DNA from: Flavobacteriaceae bacterium UJ101
GTDB lineage: Bacteria; Bacteroidota; Bacteroidia; Flavobacteriales; UJ101
NCBI GenBank assembly: GCA_001880285.1
Contig: CP016269.1
Coordinates: 1,932,501 to 1,996,500 of the forward strand
Length of the DNA: 64,000 nt
Direction of reading: 5' to 3'
The notes under the pieces were generated by a model. It was not told the origin of the DNA. It searched no databases and was given only the letters and a program-made list of their open reading frames with translations. A program made the position numbers and the translations under genes. Of the stretch, positions 1-9,125 are shown piece by piece (within the stretch, counting starts at the first letter, position 1; each line of letters begins with the position of its first letter).

Positions 1-1036
1 TGGCATCACCATACGAATAGAATTTGTATTTTTCTTTTAATGCTTCAGCATAGGCTTCTTTCATTAAATCGTGTCCCATAAAAGCAGAAATCATCATTAA
101 TAAAGTAGATTTAGGAGTATGGAAATTAGTAATCATACAATTCGCAATACTAAAATCATAAGGAGGATAAATAAATTTATTACTCCACCCTTCAAAAGGA
201 TTTAATTCTCCTGCAGCAGAAACAGAACTTTCAATGGAACGCATAGAAGTTGTTCCTACCGCACACACTCTTCTCTTATTCTTTTTCCCTGCATTGACAA
301 TATCAGCCGTTTCTTGCGAAATGAAAATTTGCTCTGAATCCATTTTATGTTTTGAAATATCTTCCACTTCAACAGGTTCAAATGTTCCTAAACCAACGTG
401 TAAAGTTACTTCTGCAAAATCAATTCCTTTAATTTCTAAACGTTTAATTAAATGCTTAGAAAAATGCAATCCTGCTGTTGGTGCAGCAACCGCACCTTCA
501 TGCTTAGCATAGATTGTTTGGTAACGTTCTGCATCTGATTCTTCTGCATCACGTTTAATGTATTTAGGTAAAGGAGTTTTTCCTAATTCATTTAATTTGA
601 TACGAAATTCTTCATAAGATCCATCGTATAAAAATCGTAAGGTTCTTCCACGAGAAGTAGTGTTATCAACAACTTCTGCTACAAGACTTTCATCTTCTCC
701 AAAGTATAATTTATTTCCAATTCTAATTTTACGAGCTGGATCTACCAAAACATCCCAAAGGCGCGTTTCTTTATCAAGTTCTCTTAATAAAAAAACTTCA
801 ATTTTAGCTCCTGTTTTTTCTTTGTTTCCATACATTCTTGCAGGAAAAACTTTGGTGTTGTTACGAATCATGACATCACCTTCGTCAAAATAGTCAATTA
901 AGTCTTTGAAAGCTCTATGTTCAATTTTACCCGTATCACGGTGTATAACCATTAATCGGGCTTCGTCTCGCTCTTCTGACGGATATTCTGCTAATAAATC
1001 TACAGGTAGATCAAAATTAAAATCAGATGTTTTCAT
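1..1036 (-). CDS. queA: S-adenosylmethionine:tRNA ribosyltransferase-isomerase (3' end cut by window edge)
   Basis: QueA transfers the ribosyl part of SAM to preQ1 at tRNA position 34 to make epoxyqueuosine, in the cytoplasm. My minus-strand translation starts [19 protein letters not shown], continues with [33 protein letters not shown] and ends at the window edge in KFYSYGDA, which are all QueA hallmarks. Only the last few residues are missing. The start at 1036 is the first ATG downstream of a good promoter and matches the usual QueA N-terminus. It looks monocistronic at its 5' side. Very confident. Confidence 0.96.
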   Translation of the reverse strand, partial: MKTSDFNFDLPVDLLAEYPSEERDEARLMVIHRDTGKIEHRAFKDLIDYFDEGDVMIRNNTKVFPARMYGNKEKTGAKIEVFLLRELDKETRLWDVLVDPARKIRIGNKLYFGEDESLVAEVVDNTTSRGRTLRFLYDGSYEEFRIKLNELGKTPLPKYIKRDAEESDAERYQTIYAKHEGAVAAPTAGLHFSKHLIKRLEIKGIDFAEVTLHVGLGTFEPVEVEDISKHKMDSEQIFISQETADIVNAGKKNKRRVCAVGTTSMRSIESSVSAAGELNPFEGWSNKFIYPPYDFSIANCMITNFHTPKSTLLMMISAFMGHDLMKEAYAEALKEKYKFYSYGDA

Positions 1037-1059
1037 TCTTTGCTTTTTGTTTAGGTCGA

Positions 1060-1091
1060 CAAATATACAACCTCAAGATAGGCGTTGTCAA
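1060..1091 (-). promoter_or_regulatory. Promoter of queA
   Basis: On the minus strand TTG (1089-1091) is followed by a 21-nt spacer and TATATTTG (1060-1067), the Bacteroidota TTTG / TAnnTTTG arrangement. It predicts transcription starting roughly 20 nt upstream of the queA start codon. Confidence 0.7.
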
Positions 1092-1295
1092 GTAAATTGT
1101 GGTTTAAATTTAAAGTTGATGATAAAATATTGAAAATTAATCGTTTATAAGAATTGTGCTGAGGTGTTTATTTACGATTGTAAATCTAAGGTAATCCTTG
1201 AATTAGAAAGCTTTTTTTAGGCAATACGAAGATGTTGAAACCAATTCGTTATAACAATAAATAAGATGTGATGATATTTAAAGTATTATGAGAGT

Positions 1296-2051
1296 TTACA
1301 TTTTTAAATAGAAATCTTTAGTAAGATCGATATAATCTACAGTATAATCATGTCTTGATTTTTCAATAACCAATTCATTGGTTTGAGTTGATGTAGTAGT
1401 GAAGCTAAAGGTTAAAAGACTTCTTTTTAAAGGGGTATGATGACGACCACGAACTCTTAAAATAGTAGTAGGAAAAAGATTTTCTTTTTGAGCTAATTGA
1501 ATGAAATGCTCTTCGGATTGAAAAGGAATGATGACATGCAAAAGCCCTAGTTTTGTTAATAAACGAGCTGATTTTTTTATTAAACATTCATAAGATAAAC
1601 TAGAAGTATGCCTTGCAAGTGTTCTTTTATGATTTGTGGAGAAATGGTGGTTGTCAAAAAAAGGAGGGTTTGAGATGATACAGTCAAAGGAGTGAGTAGG
1701 TTGAAAATCTTCAAATGAAATATGTTCCATTGTAAATCGAGAAGCCCATTTGGAGTTTTGAAAATTGAATAAAGCTTGTTGATAAGCTTTTTCTTCAATT
1801 TCAATTGCTGTAATGGTCGCTTTTTCATTTCGCTGAGCTAACATTAAACTGATCACTCCTGTTCCTGTTCCAATATCTAGGATTGTGGTCGCATTTTTAA
1901 TAGAAGCCCAAGCTCCCAAAAGAACAGCATCGGTTCCTACTTTCATCGTTGCCTGATCTTGATGAACACTAAATTGTTTGAATACAAAAGGTTGCAATGA
2001 TAAGAGTTTAAGAGGGTTTTTTATAAAAAATGGTAAAAGTTGAGCCTTCAT
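1296..2051 (-). CDS. trmN6: tRNA1(Val) (adenine(37)-N6)-methyltransferase family protein
   Basis: A SAM-dependent methyltransferase of the YfiC/TrmN6 type, which makes m6A37 in tRNA-Val in E. coli. Visible features are the family opening FKQFSVHQDQATMKVGTDAVLLGAW, split here as FKQFSVHQDQ and MKVGTDAVLLGAW; the SAM loop ILDIGTGTGVISLML; and the adenine-methylase motif SNPPFF. The start at 2051 overlaps the kinase gene upstream by 44 bp. Family members often begin only a few residues before FKQF, so a TTG start about 20 codons downstream is possible. Length (251 aa) is normal. It probably shares a transcript with the kinase and ribE. Confidence 0.88.
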   Translation of the reverse strand: MKAQLLPFFIKNPLKLLSLQPFVFKQFSVHQDQATMKVGTDAVLLGAWASIKNATTILDIGTGTGVISLMLAQRNEKATITAIEIEEKAYQQALFNFQNSKWASRFTMEHISFEDFQPTHSFDCIISNPPFFDNHHFSTNHKRTLARHTSSLSYECLIKKSARLLTKLGLLHVIIPFQSEEHFIQLAQKENLFPTTILRVRGRHHTPLKRSLLTFSFTTTSTQTNELVIEKSRHDYTVDYIDLTKDFYLKM

Positions 2052-3459
2052 TTAATTGAGATTCAAGCTCAATTGTTGCATTATAATCCGTAACAATTTT
2101 TTTAACCATGGCCAATCCTAATCCCATACCACTATTTTTGGTTGTGAATTTGGGTTCGAATATCTTTTCCCGAAGACCAACAGGAATTCCCACACCATTA
2201 TCTTTAACCGCAATTTTAAGGTCATGTTCACTATCTGTAATTTGAACTCTTATATTGGGTTTTCTACCAGGAGGAATTGCTTGAATGGCATTCTTTACTA
2301 GGTTATTCATCACCCTAGAAAGTTGTGATTTATCCATGTTTAAGGAAATAAAATCCTTGTTATGTTCTAAATGAACGTGTTCAGGATCAAAAATTTCCAA
2401 GGTATTTTTAATAACAGAAACCGCGTTAAATTCTTCATCTTTTCTAGCAGGCATTTTGGCAAAATCAGCAAAAGCGCTAGCAATGTTAGATAAAGTATCA
2501 ATTTGTTGAACCAAAGAGTTGCATAAATTGTTTACTTTTTCTTTTGAATCAACATCAGAAGGATCGTAGCGCATTTGAAAAGCTTGTACTGAAAGACGCA
2601 TAGGAGTTAGAGGGTTTTTAATTTCATGAGCCACTTGACGCGCCATTTTTTTCCATGCCTCCTCTCGTTCTATTTTGGCTAAAGCTTGGGTAGATTCTTC
2701 TAATTGAACGACCATTTTATTGTAGGAATCTACAATGCCTCGAAGTTCATCTTTCCCTTCGTATTCAATCGTTTGAAGATTGGATGTAATATCAGTCTCT
2801 TTAATTTTATCAGAGATGGCTTTTACACGATCTGAAATGTTTCTTGAGAAAAAATAAATTAATCCTAATGCAAAAAGAAAGACGAAGAAAAATGTAATAA
2901 CAATATTTCGAATAAGGTTGTCTCGTTCTTCTTCTAAAAAAGTATTGTCTGCAATATAGGGTATTTCAATGATACCGATTTTTTCATTACTCCCATTTCG
3001 AATATAACTAAAAGAAGAACGTAATTTGTTTTTATGACGAACCAATACACTTTCTCCTAAAGGAATTTTGGAAATTTTATTTAAAATGGAATCATGAATG
3101 AGTTGCGAATTTTCATTTTGCTTATCAAGAGTAGGGTTTACATCAAAAAGTAATTGCCCCTCTAAGTCATAAAGCCTTGTTTCAACAGCATCTGTATCTT
3201 TTAATTCATACATTTTAGGGGTTACAACATCAACAAGATTGGTCTTATCAATGTATTCAGAATGCAGACTGATTGCATAATCAATAGTCGTTCGGATTCG
3301 TTCTTCTTTTCTAAAAAGTCGTGTAATATTATATTGTTTAACAGTACGATCAGATTGAACAATTGCTGTAACAACAAAGGCAATTGAAGCTAATGATAAC
3401 ACTAAGACAATTGCTAAGAAAATTTGTTGGAAAAGAGAAAGCCGATTCAAAAAATTCAT
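2008..3459 (-). CDS. Sensor histidine kinase, NtrY-like, membrane-bound
   Basis: An inner-membrane sensor kinase of 483 aa. TM1 spans about residues 12-34, an extracytoplasmic sensor follows (about 35-185), then TM2 (about 186-204), a HAMP-like linker (205-260), the H-box QVAHEIKNPLTP with the phospho-acceptor at H278, and the ATPase boxes NNLVKNAIQAI, VKDNGVGIP and GMGLGLAMVKK. The H-box with PLTPMRLS resembles NtrY-type kinases. No response regulator gene is adjacent, so the partner is elsewhere. Its start lies 1 nt after the ribE stop, so the two are surely co-transcribed. The signal sensed is unknown. Confidence 0.9.
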   Translation of the reverse strand: MNFLNRLSLFQQIFLAIVLVLSLASIAFVVTAIVQSDRTVKQYNITRLFRKEERIRTTIDYAISLHSEYIDKTNLVDVVTPKMYELKDTDAVETRLYDLEGQLLFDVNPTLDKQNENSQLIHDSILNKISKIPLGESVLVRHKNKLRSSFSYIRNGSNEKIGIIEIPYIADNTFLEEERDNLIRNIVITFFFVFLFALGLIYFFSRNISDRVKAISDKIKETDITSNLQTIEYEGKDELRGIVDSYNKMVVQLEESTQALAKIEREEAWKKMARQVAHEIKNPLTPMRLSVQAFQMRYDPSDVDSKEKVNNLCNSLVQQIDTLSNIASAFADFAKMPARKDEEFNAVSVIKNTLEIFDPEHVHLEHNKDFISLNMDKSQLSRVMNNLVKNAIQAIPPGRKPNIRVQITDSEHDLKIAVKDNGVGIPVGLREKIFEPKFTTKNSGMGLGLAMVKKIVTDYNATIELESQLNEGSTFTIFYKKPS

Positions 3460-3460
3460 C

Positions 3461-4042
3461 TTATTTATGCATTAATTTAGCAATGTATTTTCCTAAAATA
3501 TCAAATTCTATATTAACTAAATCTCCAACTTTGATATGTTTTAAATTGGTATGTTCGATAGTATAAGGTATAATAGCTACAGAAAACTGGTTTTGGGTTG
3601 AATTGATAACGGTTAAACTAATTCCGTTTACACAAACAGAACCTTTTTCAACTGTAGTATTTCCTTGAGGAACATATTCAAAAGTGAAGAAAGTACTTCC
3701 ATTAGCATCTTCGATTTTAACACAAGTAGCCGTTTGGTCTACATGACCTTGAACCATATGTCCATCAAGTCTACCACCCACTTTTAAACATCGTTCCAAA
3801 TTAATTTCATCACCTGTCTTTAATGAATTTAAATTGGTTTTTTCTAAGGTTTCTTTAATTGCGGTTACAGTATATTCATCGTTTTTTATATCGATGACAG
3901 TTAAACAAACCCCATTATGTGCAATACTTTGGTCAATTTTTATTTCTTCCGTAAAGGAAGATTGAACTGTGATATGTAAATTGTCCTGATCTTTCGCTAG
4001 ATGTGTTACTTTTCCTAAATCTTCAATAATACCTGTAAACAT
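3461..4042 (-). CDS. ribE: Riboflavin synthase, alpha chain
   Basis: It makes riboflavin and a pyrimidinedione by dismutation of two 6,7-dimethyl-8-ribityllumazine molecules. The 193-aa protein starts MFTGIIEDLGKV and contains two homologous lumazine-binding halves: NGVCLTV with MVQGHVDQT in the first, and VNGISLTV with the conserved tail in the second. No FMN riboswitch was recognised in the short leader. It heads the minus-strand group ribE, kinase, methyltransferase and diverges from pdxA over 64 bp. Confidence 0.97.
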   Translation of the reverse strand: MFTGIIEDLGKVTHLAKDQDNLHITVQSSFTEEIKIDQSIAHNGVCLTVIDIKNDEYTVTAIKETLEKTNLNSLKTGDEINLERCLKVGGRLDGHMVQGHVDQTATCVKIEDANGSTFFTFEYVPQGNTTVEKGSVCVNGISLTVINSTQNQFSVAIIPYTIEHTNLKHIKVGDLVNIEFDILGKYIAKLMHK

Positions 4043-4059
4043 GGCTCGTTTATTTTTTA

Positions 4060-4067
4060 TAACTTTG
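4060..4067 (+). promoter_or_regulatory. -7 element upstream of pdxA
   Basis: TAACTTTG fits TAnnTTTG and lies 39 nt before the pdxA ATG. No clear TTTG -33 element is seen at the normal distance, so this is a partial match. Confidence 0.5.
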
Positions 4068-4106
4068 TAAAAATAAGAAGTTTTTATATAACGTAGGATT
4101 TATTGA

Positions 4107-5219
4107 ATGAAAAATCATAAAAATAAAATAAGAGTGGGGATTAGTGTTGGTGATACCAACGGAATAGGGCCAGAAATCATTTTAAAAACATTACAGAAAA
4201 AAGGGTTGTTAGAGTTTTTTACACCGGTTATTTTTGGATCGACTAAGCTGTTTTCTTATTATAAAAATACATTGAAAATTACAACCAATGTCAACGGTGT
4301 TCGTAGTGCTGATGATATAGTTGATAATAAAATAAATGTAGTAAATATCTGGAAAGATAATTTGGCAATAGAAATGGGAGTTCCAACAGAAATGTCTGGG
4401 AAATATGCTTTTGAATCACTTCAAGCAGCGACTAATGCTCTAAAAGAAGAGAAAGTAGATATTTTGGTTACAGCACCTATTAATAAGGAGAATATCCAAT
4501 CAGAACAATTTTCTTTCCCAGGTCATACAGAATATTTGGAAAATGAATTAGAAGGAAATTCATTAATGTTTATGGTTCATGATGAAATTAAAGTAGGGTT
4601 GGTAACGAACCATATTCCTGTGCATGAAGTATCTGCAGCTATTTCTAGAAAGAAAATTCAAAAGAAAGCCCGATTAATACATAAATCTTTAGTACAGGAT
4701 TTTCAGATTTCAAAACCTAAAATAGCTGTTTTAGGACTTAATCCTCATAATGGTGATGGAGGTTTAATAGGGAATGAAGAAATAGAAAAAATTATTCCGG
4801 CAATTGAGCAATTAACACAAGAAGGTATTTTAGCCTTTGGACCTTTTGCTGCGGATAGCTTTTTTGGATCAGGTGAATATTTAAATTATGATGCTGTTTT
4901 GGCTATGTATCATGATCAAGGATTAATTCCTTTTAAGAATATTACATTTGGGAATGGGGTTAACTTTACAGCGGGGTTAGATAAGATACGAACTTCTCCT
5001 GACCATGGAACAGCTTATGATATTGTAGGACAAAATAAAGCAGAAGAAATTTCGTTTCAACAAGCTATCTTTAAAGGAATAGAATTATTCAAAATTCGTA
5101 CTGAGTTTTTTGAGTTGACAGAGAATCCACTACAAAAACAAGATATGGAGATGAATTACAATCAGTATTCTTCAAATGATAAGGATGTTGATACCGAAGG
5201 TTTAAAAGAATTAGAATAA
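4107..5219 (+). CDS. pdxA: 4-hydroxythreonine-4-phosphate dehydrogenase
   Basis: PdxA oxidises 4-phosphohydroxy-L-threonine in the DXP-independent branch of pyridoxal phosphate synthesis. The 370-aa protein has the family signatures VGDTNGIGPEI near the N-terminus, VTAPINKENI, PGHTEYL, GLNPHNGDGG, AMYHDQGLIPFK and TSPDHGTAYDI. The histidines in GHTE, YHDQ and DHGT are the expected substrate/metal ligands. About 25 acidic, asparagine-rich residues at the C-terminus go beyond the usual end. It probably continues into the DUF177/rpmF region, although that has its own -7 motif. Confidence 0.96.
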   Translation: MKNHKNKIRVGISVGDTNGIGPEIILKTLQKKGLLEFFTPVIFGSTKLFSYYKNTLKITTNVNGVRSADDIVDNKINVVNIWKDNLAIEMGVPTEMSGKYAFESLQAATNALKEEKVDILVTAPINKENIQSEQFSFPGHTEYLENELEGNSLMFMVHDEIKVGLVTNHIPVHEVSAAISRKKIQKKARLIHKSLVQDFQISKPKIAVLGLNPHNGDGGLIGNEEIEKIIPAIEQLTQEGILAFGPFAADSFFGSGEYLNYDAVLAMYHDQGLIPFKNITFGNGVNFTAGLDKIRTSPDHGTAYDIVGQNKAEEISFQQAIFKGIELFKIRTEFFELTENPLQKQDMEMNYNQYSSNDKDVDTEGLKELE

Positions 5220-5244
5220 AGTATAAAATAAATAAAATTTTTAT

Positions 5245-5252
5245 TACCTTTG
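5245..5252 (+). promoter_or_regulatory. -7 element upstream of the DUF177-rpmF pair
   Basis: TACCTTTG matches TAnnTTTG and sits 20 nt before the DUF177 start codon. The -33 side is AT-rich without a clear TTTG. Confidence 0.5.
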
Positions 5253-5271
5253 CCAACCCATTTATGAGAAA

Positions 5272-5808
5272 ATGGATAAATTAAAAAATTATGATGTTTC
5301 GTTCGTTGGGTTAAAAAACGGAGTGCATCGATATGATTTTAAGATAAATAAAGAGTTCTTTGATCTTTTTGAATTTGATGAAGAATTTGAAAATCCACTG
5401 TTGGAAGTTTCTCTATTGTTTGAGAAAAAAGATACAATGTTAGATTTCAATTTCAACATGAAAGGTGATGTAACGTTTCATTGTGATGTAACAGCCATCC
5501 CTTTTCAATATCCTTTGGATTCTGATTTTCACATAATTGTAAAATTTGGTGAAGATTATTTAGATGAAGGAGATGAGATTGTAATAGTGCCTCATGCTGA
5601 ACATACAGTTAATGTCGCACATTGGATTTATGAAAATTTTATGTTGTCATTACCTACTAAAAGAGTACATCCAAAAGTGTTAAGTGGGGAATTGAAAACA
5701 GAAGAACTTTCAAAGTTAGAAGAGTTACAACCTCAAGAAAAAGATGAAATTCAAAATGAAGAAGAACATGACCCTAGATGGGATAAATTAAAAGATTTAT
5801 TAAAATAA
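5272..5808 (+). CDS. DUF177/YceD family protein
   Basis: A 178-aa cytoplasmic protein of the DUF177 (YceD) family. That family is linked to 23S rRNA accumulation and large-subunit assembly and is normally encoded just upstream of rpmF, as here (18-bp gap). The sequence has the acidic first half, a MKGDVTFHCDVT strand with one cysteine, and the terminal DPRWDKLKDLL motif typical of the family. Most members have more cysteines in the middle; here only one is present. Biochemical function is not established for this lineage. Confidence 0.88.
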   Translation: MDKLKNYDVSFVGLKNGVHRYDFKINKEFFDLFEFDEEFENPLLEVSLLFEKKDTMLDFNFNMKGDVTFHCDVTAIPFQYPLDSDFHIIVKFGEDYLDEGDEIVIVPHAEHTVNVAHWIYENFMLSLPTKRVHPKVLSGELKTEELSKLEELQPQEKDEIQNEEEHDPRWDKLKDLLK

Positions 5809-5826
5809 GAACAAAAAAATAGAAAA

Positions 5827-6027
5827 ATGGCGCATCCTAAACGAAAAATCTCGAAAACGAGAAGAGATAAACGAAGAACGCACTATAAAGCAGAAACACC
5901 AACTTTATCAACATGTTCAGAAACTGGTGAAATTCATTTAAGACACCGTGCTCACTGGCATGAAGGAAAACTTTACTACAGAGGAAAAGTAGTAATGGAA
6001 AAAGAAGTTGCTGAAATAGAAGATTAA
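5827..6027 (+). CDS. rpmF: 50S ribosomal protein L32
   Basis: A 66-aa basic protein starting [19 protein letters not shown], with [14 protein letters not shown] and YYRGKVV. It is a component of the large ribosomal subunit. The zinc-ribbon cysteine pairs of the C+ form of L32 are absent (a single cysteine), so this is the zinc-free form, as in E. coli. The acidic tail (EIED) is slightly longer than in E. coli. A hairpin terminator follows, separating it from fabH. Confidence 0.97.
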   Translation: MAHPKRKISKTRRDKRRTHYKAETPTLSTCSETGEIHLRHRAHWHEGKLYYRGKVVMEKEVAEIED

Positions 6028-6108
6028 AATGCAATTTAACTATTGTGTGAAAATAATTTGTAAAGTTATAGAACATAATAGATTAGAAAATAATAATTAT
6101 GCAAGCAT

Positions 6109-6146
6109 AACAACTCATCCTTTTTTTAGGAAGAGTTGTTTTTTAT
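6109..6146 (+). terminator. Intrinsic terminator after rpmF
   Basis: AACAACTC (6109-6116) pairs with GAGTTGTT (6133-6140), extended by TCC/GGA around a T-rich loop, and is followed by TTTTATT. It separates rpmF from fabH. Confidence 0.75.
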
Positions 6147-6164
6147 TATAAGTAATTTTAAAAA

Positions 6165-7145
6165 ATGATGAAAGCTGCAATAACGGCAATTGGGGGGTAT
6201 GTGCCAGAAGACATTCTGTCAAATACAGATTTAGAAAAAATAGTCGAAACGAATGATGAATGGATCAGAACAAGAACAGGTATTGAAGAAAGAAGGATTT
6301 TAAAAGATCCGGCAAAGCCTACTTCTTATATGGCCATTAAAGCTGTTCAAGAGATAATAGAAAAGAAAAAGGTAGATCCTAAAACAATTGATGCGGTTAT
6401 TTTAGGAACCATTACTTCAGATTATGGAGTAGCGGCCACAGCAGCTCATGTTGCAACTCAAATTGGAGCTGTCAACGCCTTTGCTTATGATCTTGTGGCA
6501 GCATGTTCTGGTTTTGTTTATTCATACTCTATGGGAACATCTCTAATACAATCAGGACGCTATAGGAAAGTATTGGTTGTATGCGCTGATAAGATGTCTA
6601 GTATTGTTAATTACGAAGATCGAAATACGTGTATTATTTTTGGAGATGGAGCTGGAGCTGTTTTATTGGAGCCAGGAGAAGAGTTTGGATTTGAAAGTGA
6701 AATTCTTCGTTCCGATGGAGATGGAGCTGATTTTCTAAAAAGTGAATATGGAGGATCAATGAATCCAATAACAGTTGAAGCTGTAGAAAATAGATTACAC
6801 TATTTTAAACAAGAAGGAAGGCAAGTCTTTAAAAATGCTGTTTCAAGAATGTCAGAAGTATTTAATGAATTATTAAAGAAGAATAATTTAACGGCAGAAG
6901 ATATTGACTGGGTCTTACCACATCAGGCGAATAAACGAATTATTGAAGCCGTTGCGAACCATGGTTCCATACCAATGGAAAAAGTTTTAGTAAATATTCA
7001 ACGATATGGAAACACCACCAATGCTACCATTCCTTTATTATTATGGGATTTTGAATCTAAATTTAAGAAGGGAGATAAAATTATTTTTGTTACTTTTGGG
7101 GGAGGTTTCACTTGGGGAGCCACATTATTAACTTGGTCATATTAA
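6165..7145 (+). CDS. fabH: 3-oxoacyl-ACP synthase III (beta-ketoacyl-ACP synthase III)
   Basis: FabH starts fatty-acid synthesis by condensing an acyl-CoA with malonyl-ACP. The 326-aa protein has the Cys-His-Asn triad: C114 in VAACSGF, the histidine in LPHQANKRI and the asparagine in YGNTTNAT. The glycine-rich end is FVTFGGGFTWGA. Two consecutive ATGs occur; the second (6168) is an equally good start. accB begins 12 bp after the stop, so the two form an operon that supplies and uses malonyl units. Confidence 0.96.
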   Translation: MMKAAITAIGGYVPEDILSNTDLEKIVETNDEWIRTRTGIEERRILKDPAKPTSYMAIKAVQEIIEKKKVDPKTIDAVILGTITSDYGVAATAAHVATQIGAVNAFAYDLVAACSGFVYSYSMGTSLIQSGRYRKVLVVCADKMSSIVNYEDRNTCIIFGDGAGAVLLEPGEEFGFESEILRSDGDGADFLKSEYGGSMNPITVEAVENRLHYFKQEGRQVFKNAVSRMSEVFNELLKKNNLTAEDIDWVLPHQANKRIIEAVANHGSIPMEKVLVNIQRYGNTTNATIPLLLWDFESKFKKGDKIIFVTFGGGFTWGATLLTWSY

Positions 7146-7157
7146 AAAATATACAGT

Positions 7158-7649
7158 ATGGAACTTAAAGATATACATAATCTAATCAAATTTGTTTCTA
7201 AATCAGGTGTAAAAGAAGTTGATTTAGAATTTGAAGATGTTAAAATTAAAATTAAGAACGAATCTGAAAAAACAGTTTATCAGCAAGTACCGGTGCAACA
7301 ACCAGTAGCACCAGTTCAACAACCAGTAGCAGTAGCACCAGCTGTTGCACCTGAAGTAGCACCAGCTACACCGGTTGCAGAAAAAGAATCTACGTCAGAA
7401 AATAATAATTATATAGAAATCAAATCACCTATGATCGGTACATTCTACCGTAAACCAGGTCCTGAAAAAGAACCATTTGTTAAAGTAGGGGATGAAATTT
7501 CAGAAAATTCTGTTGTATGTATGATTGAAGCTATGAAATTGTTTAATGATATTGAAGCTGAGGTTTCAGGTAAAGTTGTTAAAGTTTTAGTAGACGATGC
7601 TACACCAGTTGAATACGATCAACCTTTATTTTTAATAGATCCTTCGTAA
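7158..7649 (+). CDS. accB: Biotin carboxyl carrier protein of acetyl-CoA carboxylase
   Basis: AccB carries CO2 on biotin between biotin carboxylase and carboxyltransferase. The 163-aa protein has an N-terminal AccB-specific region (about 1-40), a Pro/Ala/Val/Gln-rich linker (about 41-78) and a biotinyl domain (about 86-161). The domain contains SPMIGTFYRKP and the biotinylation motif EAMKLFN, with the acceptor at K127. It lies between fabH and accC, as in other flavobacteria. Confidence 0.97.
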   Translation: MELKDIHNLIKFVSKSGVKEVDLEFEDVKIKIKNESEKTVYQQVPVQQPVAPVQQPVAVAPAVAPEVAPATPVAEKESTSENNNYIEIKSPMIGTFYRKPGPEKEPFVKVGDEISENSVVCMIEAMKLFNDIEAEVSGKVVKVLVDDATPVEYDQPLFLIDPS

Positions 7650-7664
7650 GAAATTTTAAATGAT

Positions 7665-7689
7665 GATGATCTAATCTATTATGATCATC
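7665..7689. repeat. Short inverted repeat between accB and accC
   Basis: GATGATC (7665-7671) and GATCATC (7683-7689) can form a 7-bp stem in the 80-bp accB-accC gap. No T-tract follows, so it is unlikely to terminate; an mRNA processing or stability role is only a guess. Confidence 0.35.
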
Positions 7690-7729
7690 GTAAAATGTAA
7701 AAATGTAAGAATTTAAAATTTTAAGAAAG

Positions 7730-9076
7730 ATGTTTAAAAAAATATTAATAGCCAATAGAGGAGAGATTGCACTTCGTATTATTCGTACGGCAAAAGAAAT
7801 GGGAATAAAAACGGTTGCTGTATATTCAACAGCAGATGTTGAAAGTTTACATGTTCGATTTGCAGACGAGGCGGTTTGTATAGGTCCTGCTGCTGGTTCA
7901 GAATCTTATTTAAAAATTCCTAATATTATTGCTGCTGCTGAAATTACGAATGCAGATGCTATCCACCCAGGATACGGTTTTCTTTCAGAAAATGCTCATT
8001 TTTCTAAGATGTGTGAAAATCATGGAATTAAATTTATTGGAGCATCTCCTGAAATGATTGAGAAAATGGGAGATAAAGCTACAGCTAAGGCTACAATGAT
8101 TGAGGCTGGAGTACCTTGTGTTCCTGGTTCTGAAGGAATTATTGAATCTGTTGAACAAGCAAAAAAGTTAGCTAGTGAAATGGGGTACCCAGTAATGATT
8201 AAAGCAACTGCTGGGGGAGGTGGAAAAGGAATGCGTGCTATATTTTCTGAAGAGGAAATGGATAAGTCATGGGAATCTGCTGTTCAAGAGGCATCAGCTG
8301 CTTTTGGTAACGGAGATATGTACATGGAAAAATTAATTCTGGAACCACGCCATATTGAAATTCAAATTGCTGGAGATCAAAATGGAAAAGCATGCCACTT
8401 ATCAGAAAGAGATTGTTCGGTTCAACGACGTCATCAAAAATTAGTAGAAGAAACACCTTCTCCTTTTATGACAGATGAACTTCGTGAGAGAATGGGACAA
8501 GCAGCAGTTTTAGCTGCAGAATATATAAAATATGAAGGAGTAGGTACGGTTGAATTCTTAGTAGATAAAGATCGTAACTTCTACTTTATGGAAATGAATA
8601 CACGTATTCAAGTAGAGCACCCTATTACAGAACAAGTGGTAGATTATGACTTAATTCGTGAACAAATTAAATTAGCTGCAGGAGAACCTATTTCAGGAGA
8701 AGATTATTACCCTAAATTACATTCAATAGAATGTCGTATTAATGCAGAAGATCCTTTTAATGATTTTAGACCTTCGCCAGGGAAAATAACACATTTACAC
8801 TTGCCAGGAGGTCATGGAATACGTATTGATACACACGTTTATGCAGGATATACGATTTCTCCTTATTATGATTCTATGATAGCGAAGTTAATTGTGACAG
8901 CTCAAACACGTGAAGAATGCATTACAAAAATGAAGCGTGCTTTAGAAGAATTTGTTATTGAGGGAATTAAAACAACCATTCCGTTCCATTTGCAATTAAT
9001 GGATAATGAAGATTTTATAAGTGGAAACTATACCACAAAATTCATGGAAGATTTTGTTTTAGAAAAGGAAGTTTAA
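7730..9076 (+). CDS. accC: Biotin carboxylase subunit of acetyl-CoA carboxylase
   Basis: AccC carboxylates biotin on AccB using ATP and bicarbonate. The 448-aa protein shows the biotin-carboxylase N-domain ([13 protein letters not shown]), [11 protein letters not shown], the ATP-grasp glycine-rich loop [25 protein letters not shown] and the C-domain RINAEDP. All expected catalytic motifs are intact and the length is normal. The purine-rich AAGAAAG just before the ATG is one of the few Shine-Dalgarno-like stretches here. It ends the fatty-acid operon at a strong terminator. Confidence 0.97.
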   Translation: MFKKILIANRGEIALRIIRTAKEMGIKTVAVYSTADVESLHVRFADEAVCIGPAAGSESYLKIPNIIAAAEITNADAIHPGYGFLSENAHFSKMCENHGIKFIGASPEMIEKMGDKATAKATMIEAGVPCVPGSEGIIESVEQAKKLASEMGYPVMIKATAGGGGKGMRAIFSEEEMDKSWESAVQEASAAFGNGDMYMEKLILEPRHIEIQIAGDQNGKACHLSERDCSVQRRHQKLVEETPSPFMTDELRERMGQAAVLAAEYIKYEGVGTVEFLVDKDRNFYFMEMNTRIQVEHPITEQVVDYDLIREQIKLAAGEPISGEDYYPKLHSIECRINAEDPFNDFRPSPGKITHLHLPGGHGIRIDTHVYAGYTISPYYDSMIAKLIVTAQTREECITKMKRALEEFVIEGIKTTIPFHLQLMDNEDFISGNYTTKFMEDFVLEKEV

Positions 9077-9090
9077 GAATTCTATAATAA

Positions 9091-9125
9091 AAAATCCTAA
9101 TCTTAATTGATTAGGATTTTCTTTT
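9091..9125. terminator. Bidirectional terminator between accC and the metal repressor
   Basis: A perfect 12-bp stem, AAAATCCTAATC (9091-9102) with GATTAGGATTTT (9109-9120), has a TTAATT loop and T-runs on both strands. It serves accC (+) and the convergent dtxR-family gene (-). Confidence 0.85.

Noticed and set aside
234-512. Open frame of 92 codons on plus inside the first gene
   Set aside because: It is antisense to queA, whose minus-strand translation carries all family motifs.
3461-4106. FMN riboswitch before ribE
   Set aside because: The intergenic region to pdxA is only 64 bp and lacks any conserved riboswitch core.
5837-6076. 79-codon minus frame across rpmF
   Set aside because: It is antisense to the L32 gene, which is unmistakable by sequence.
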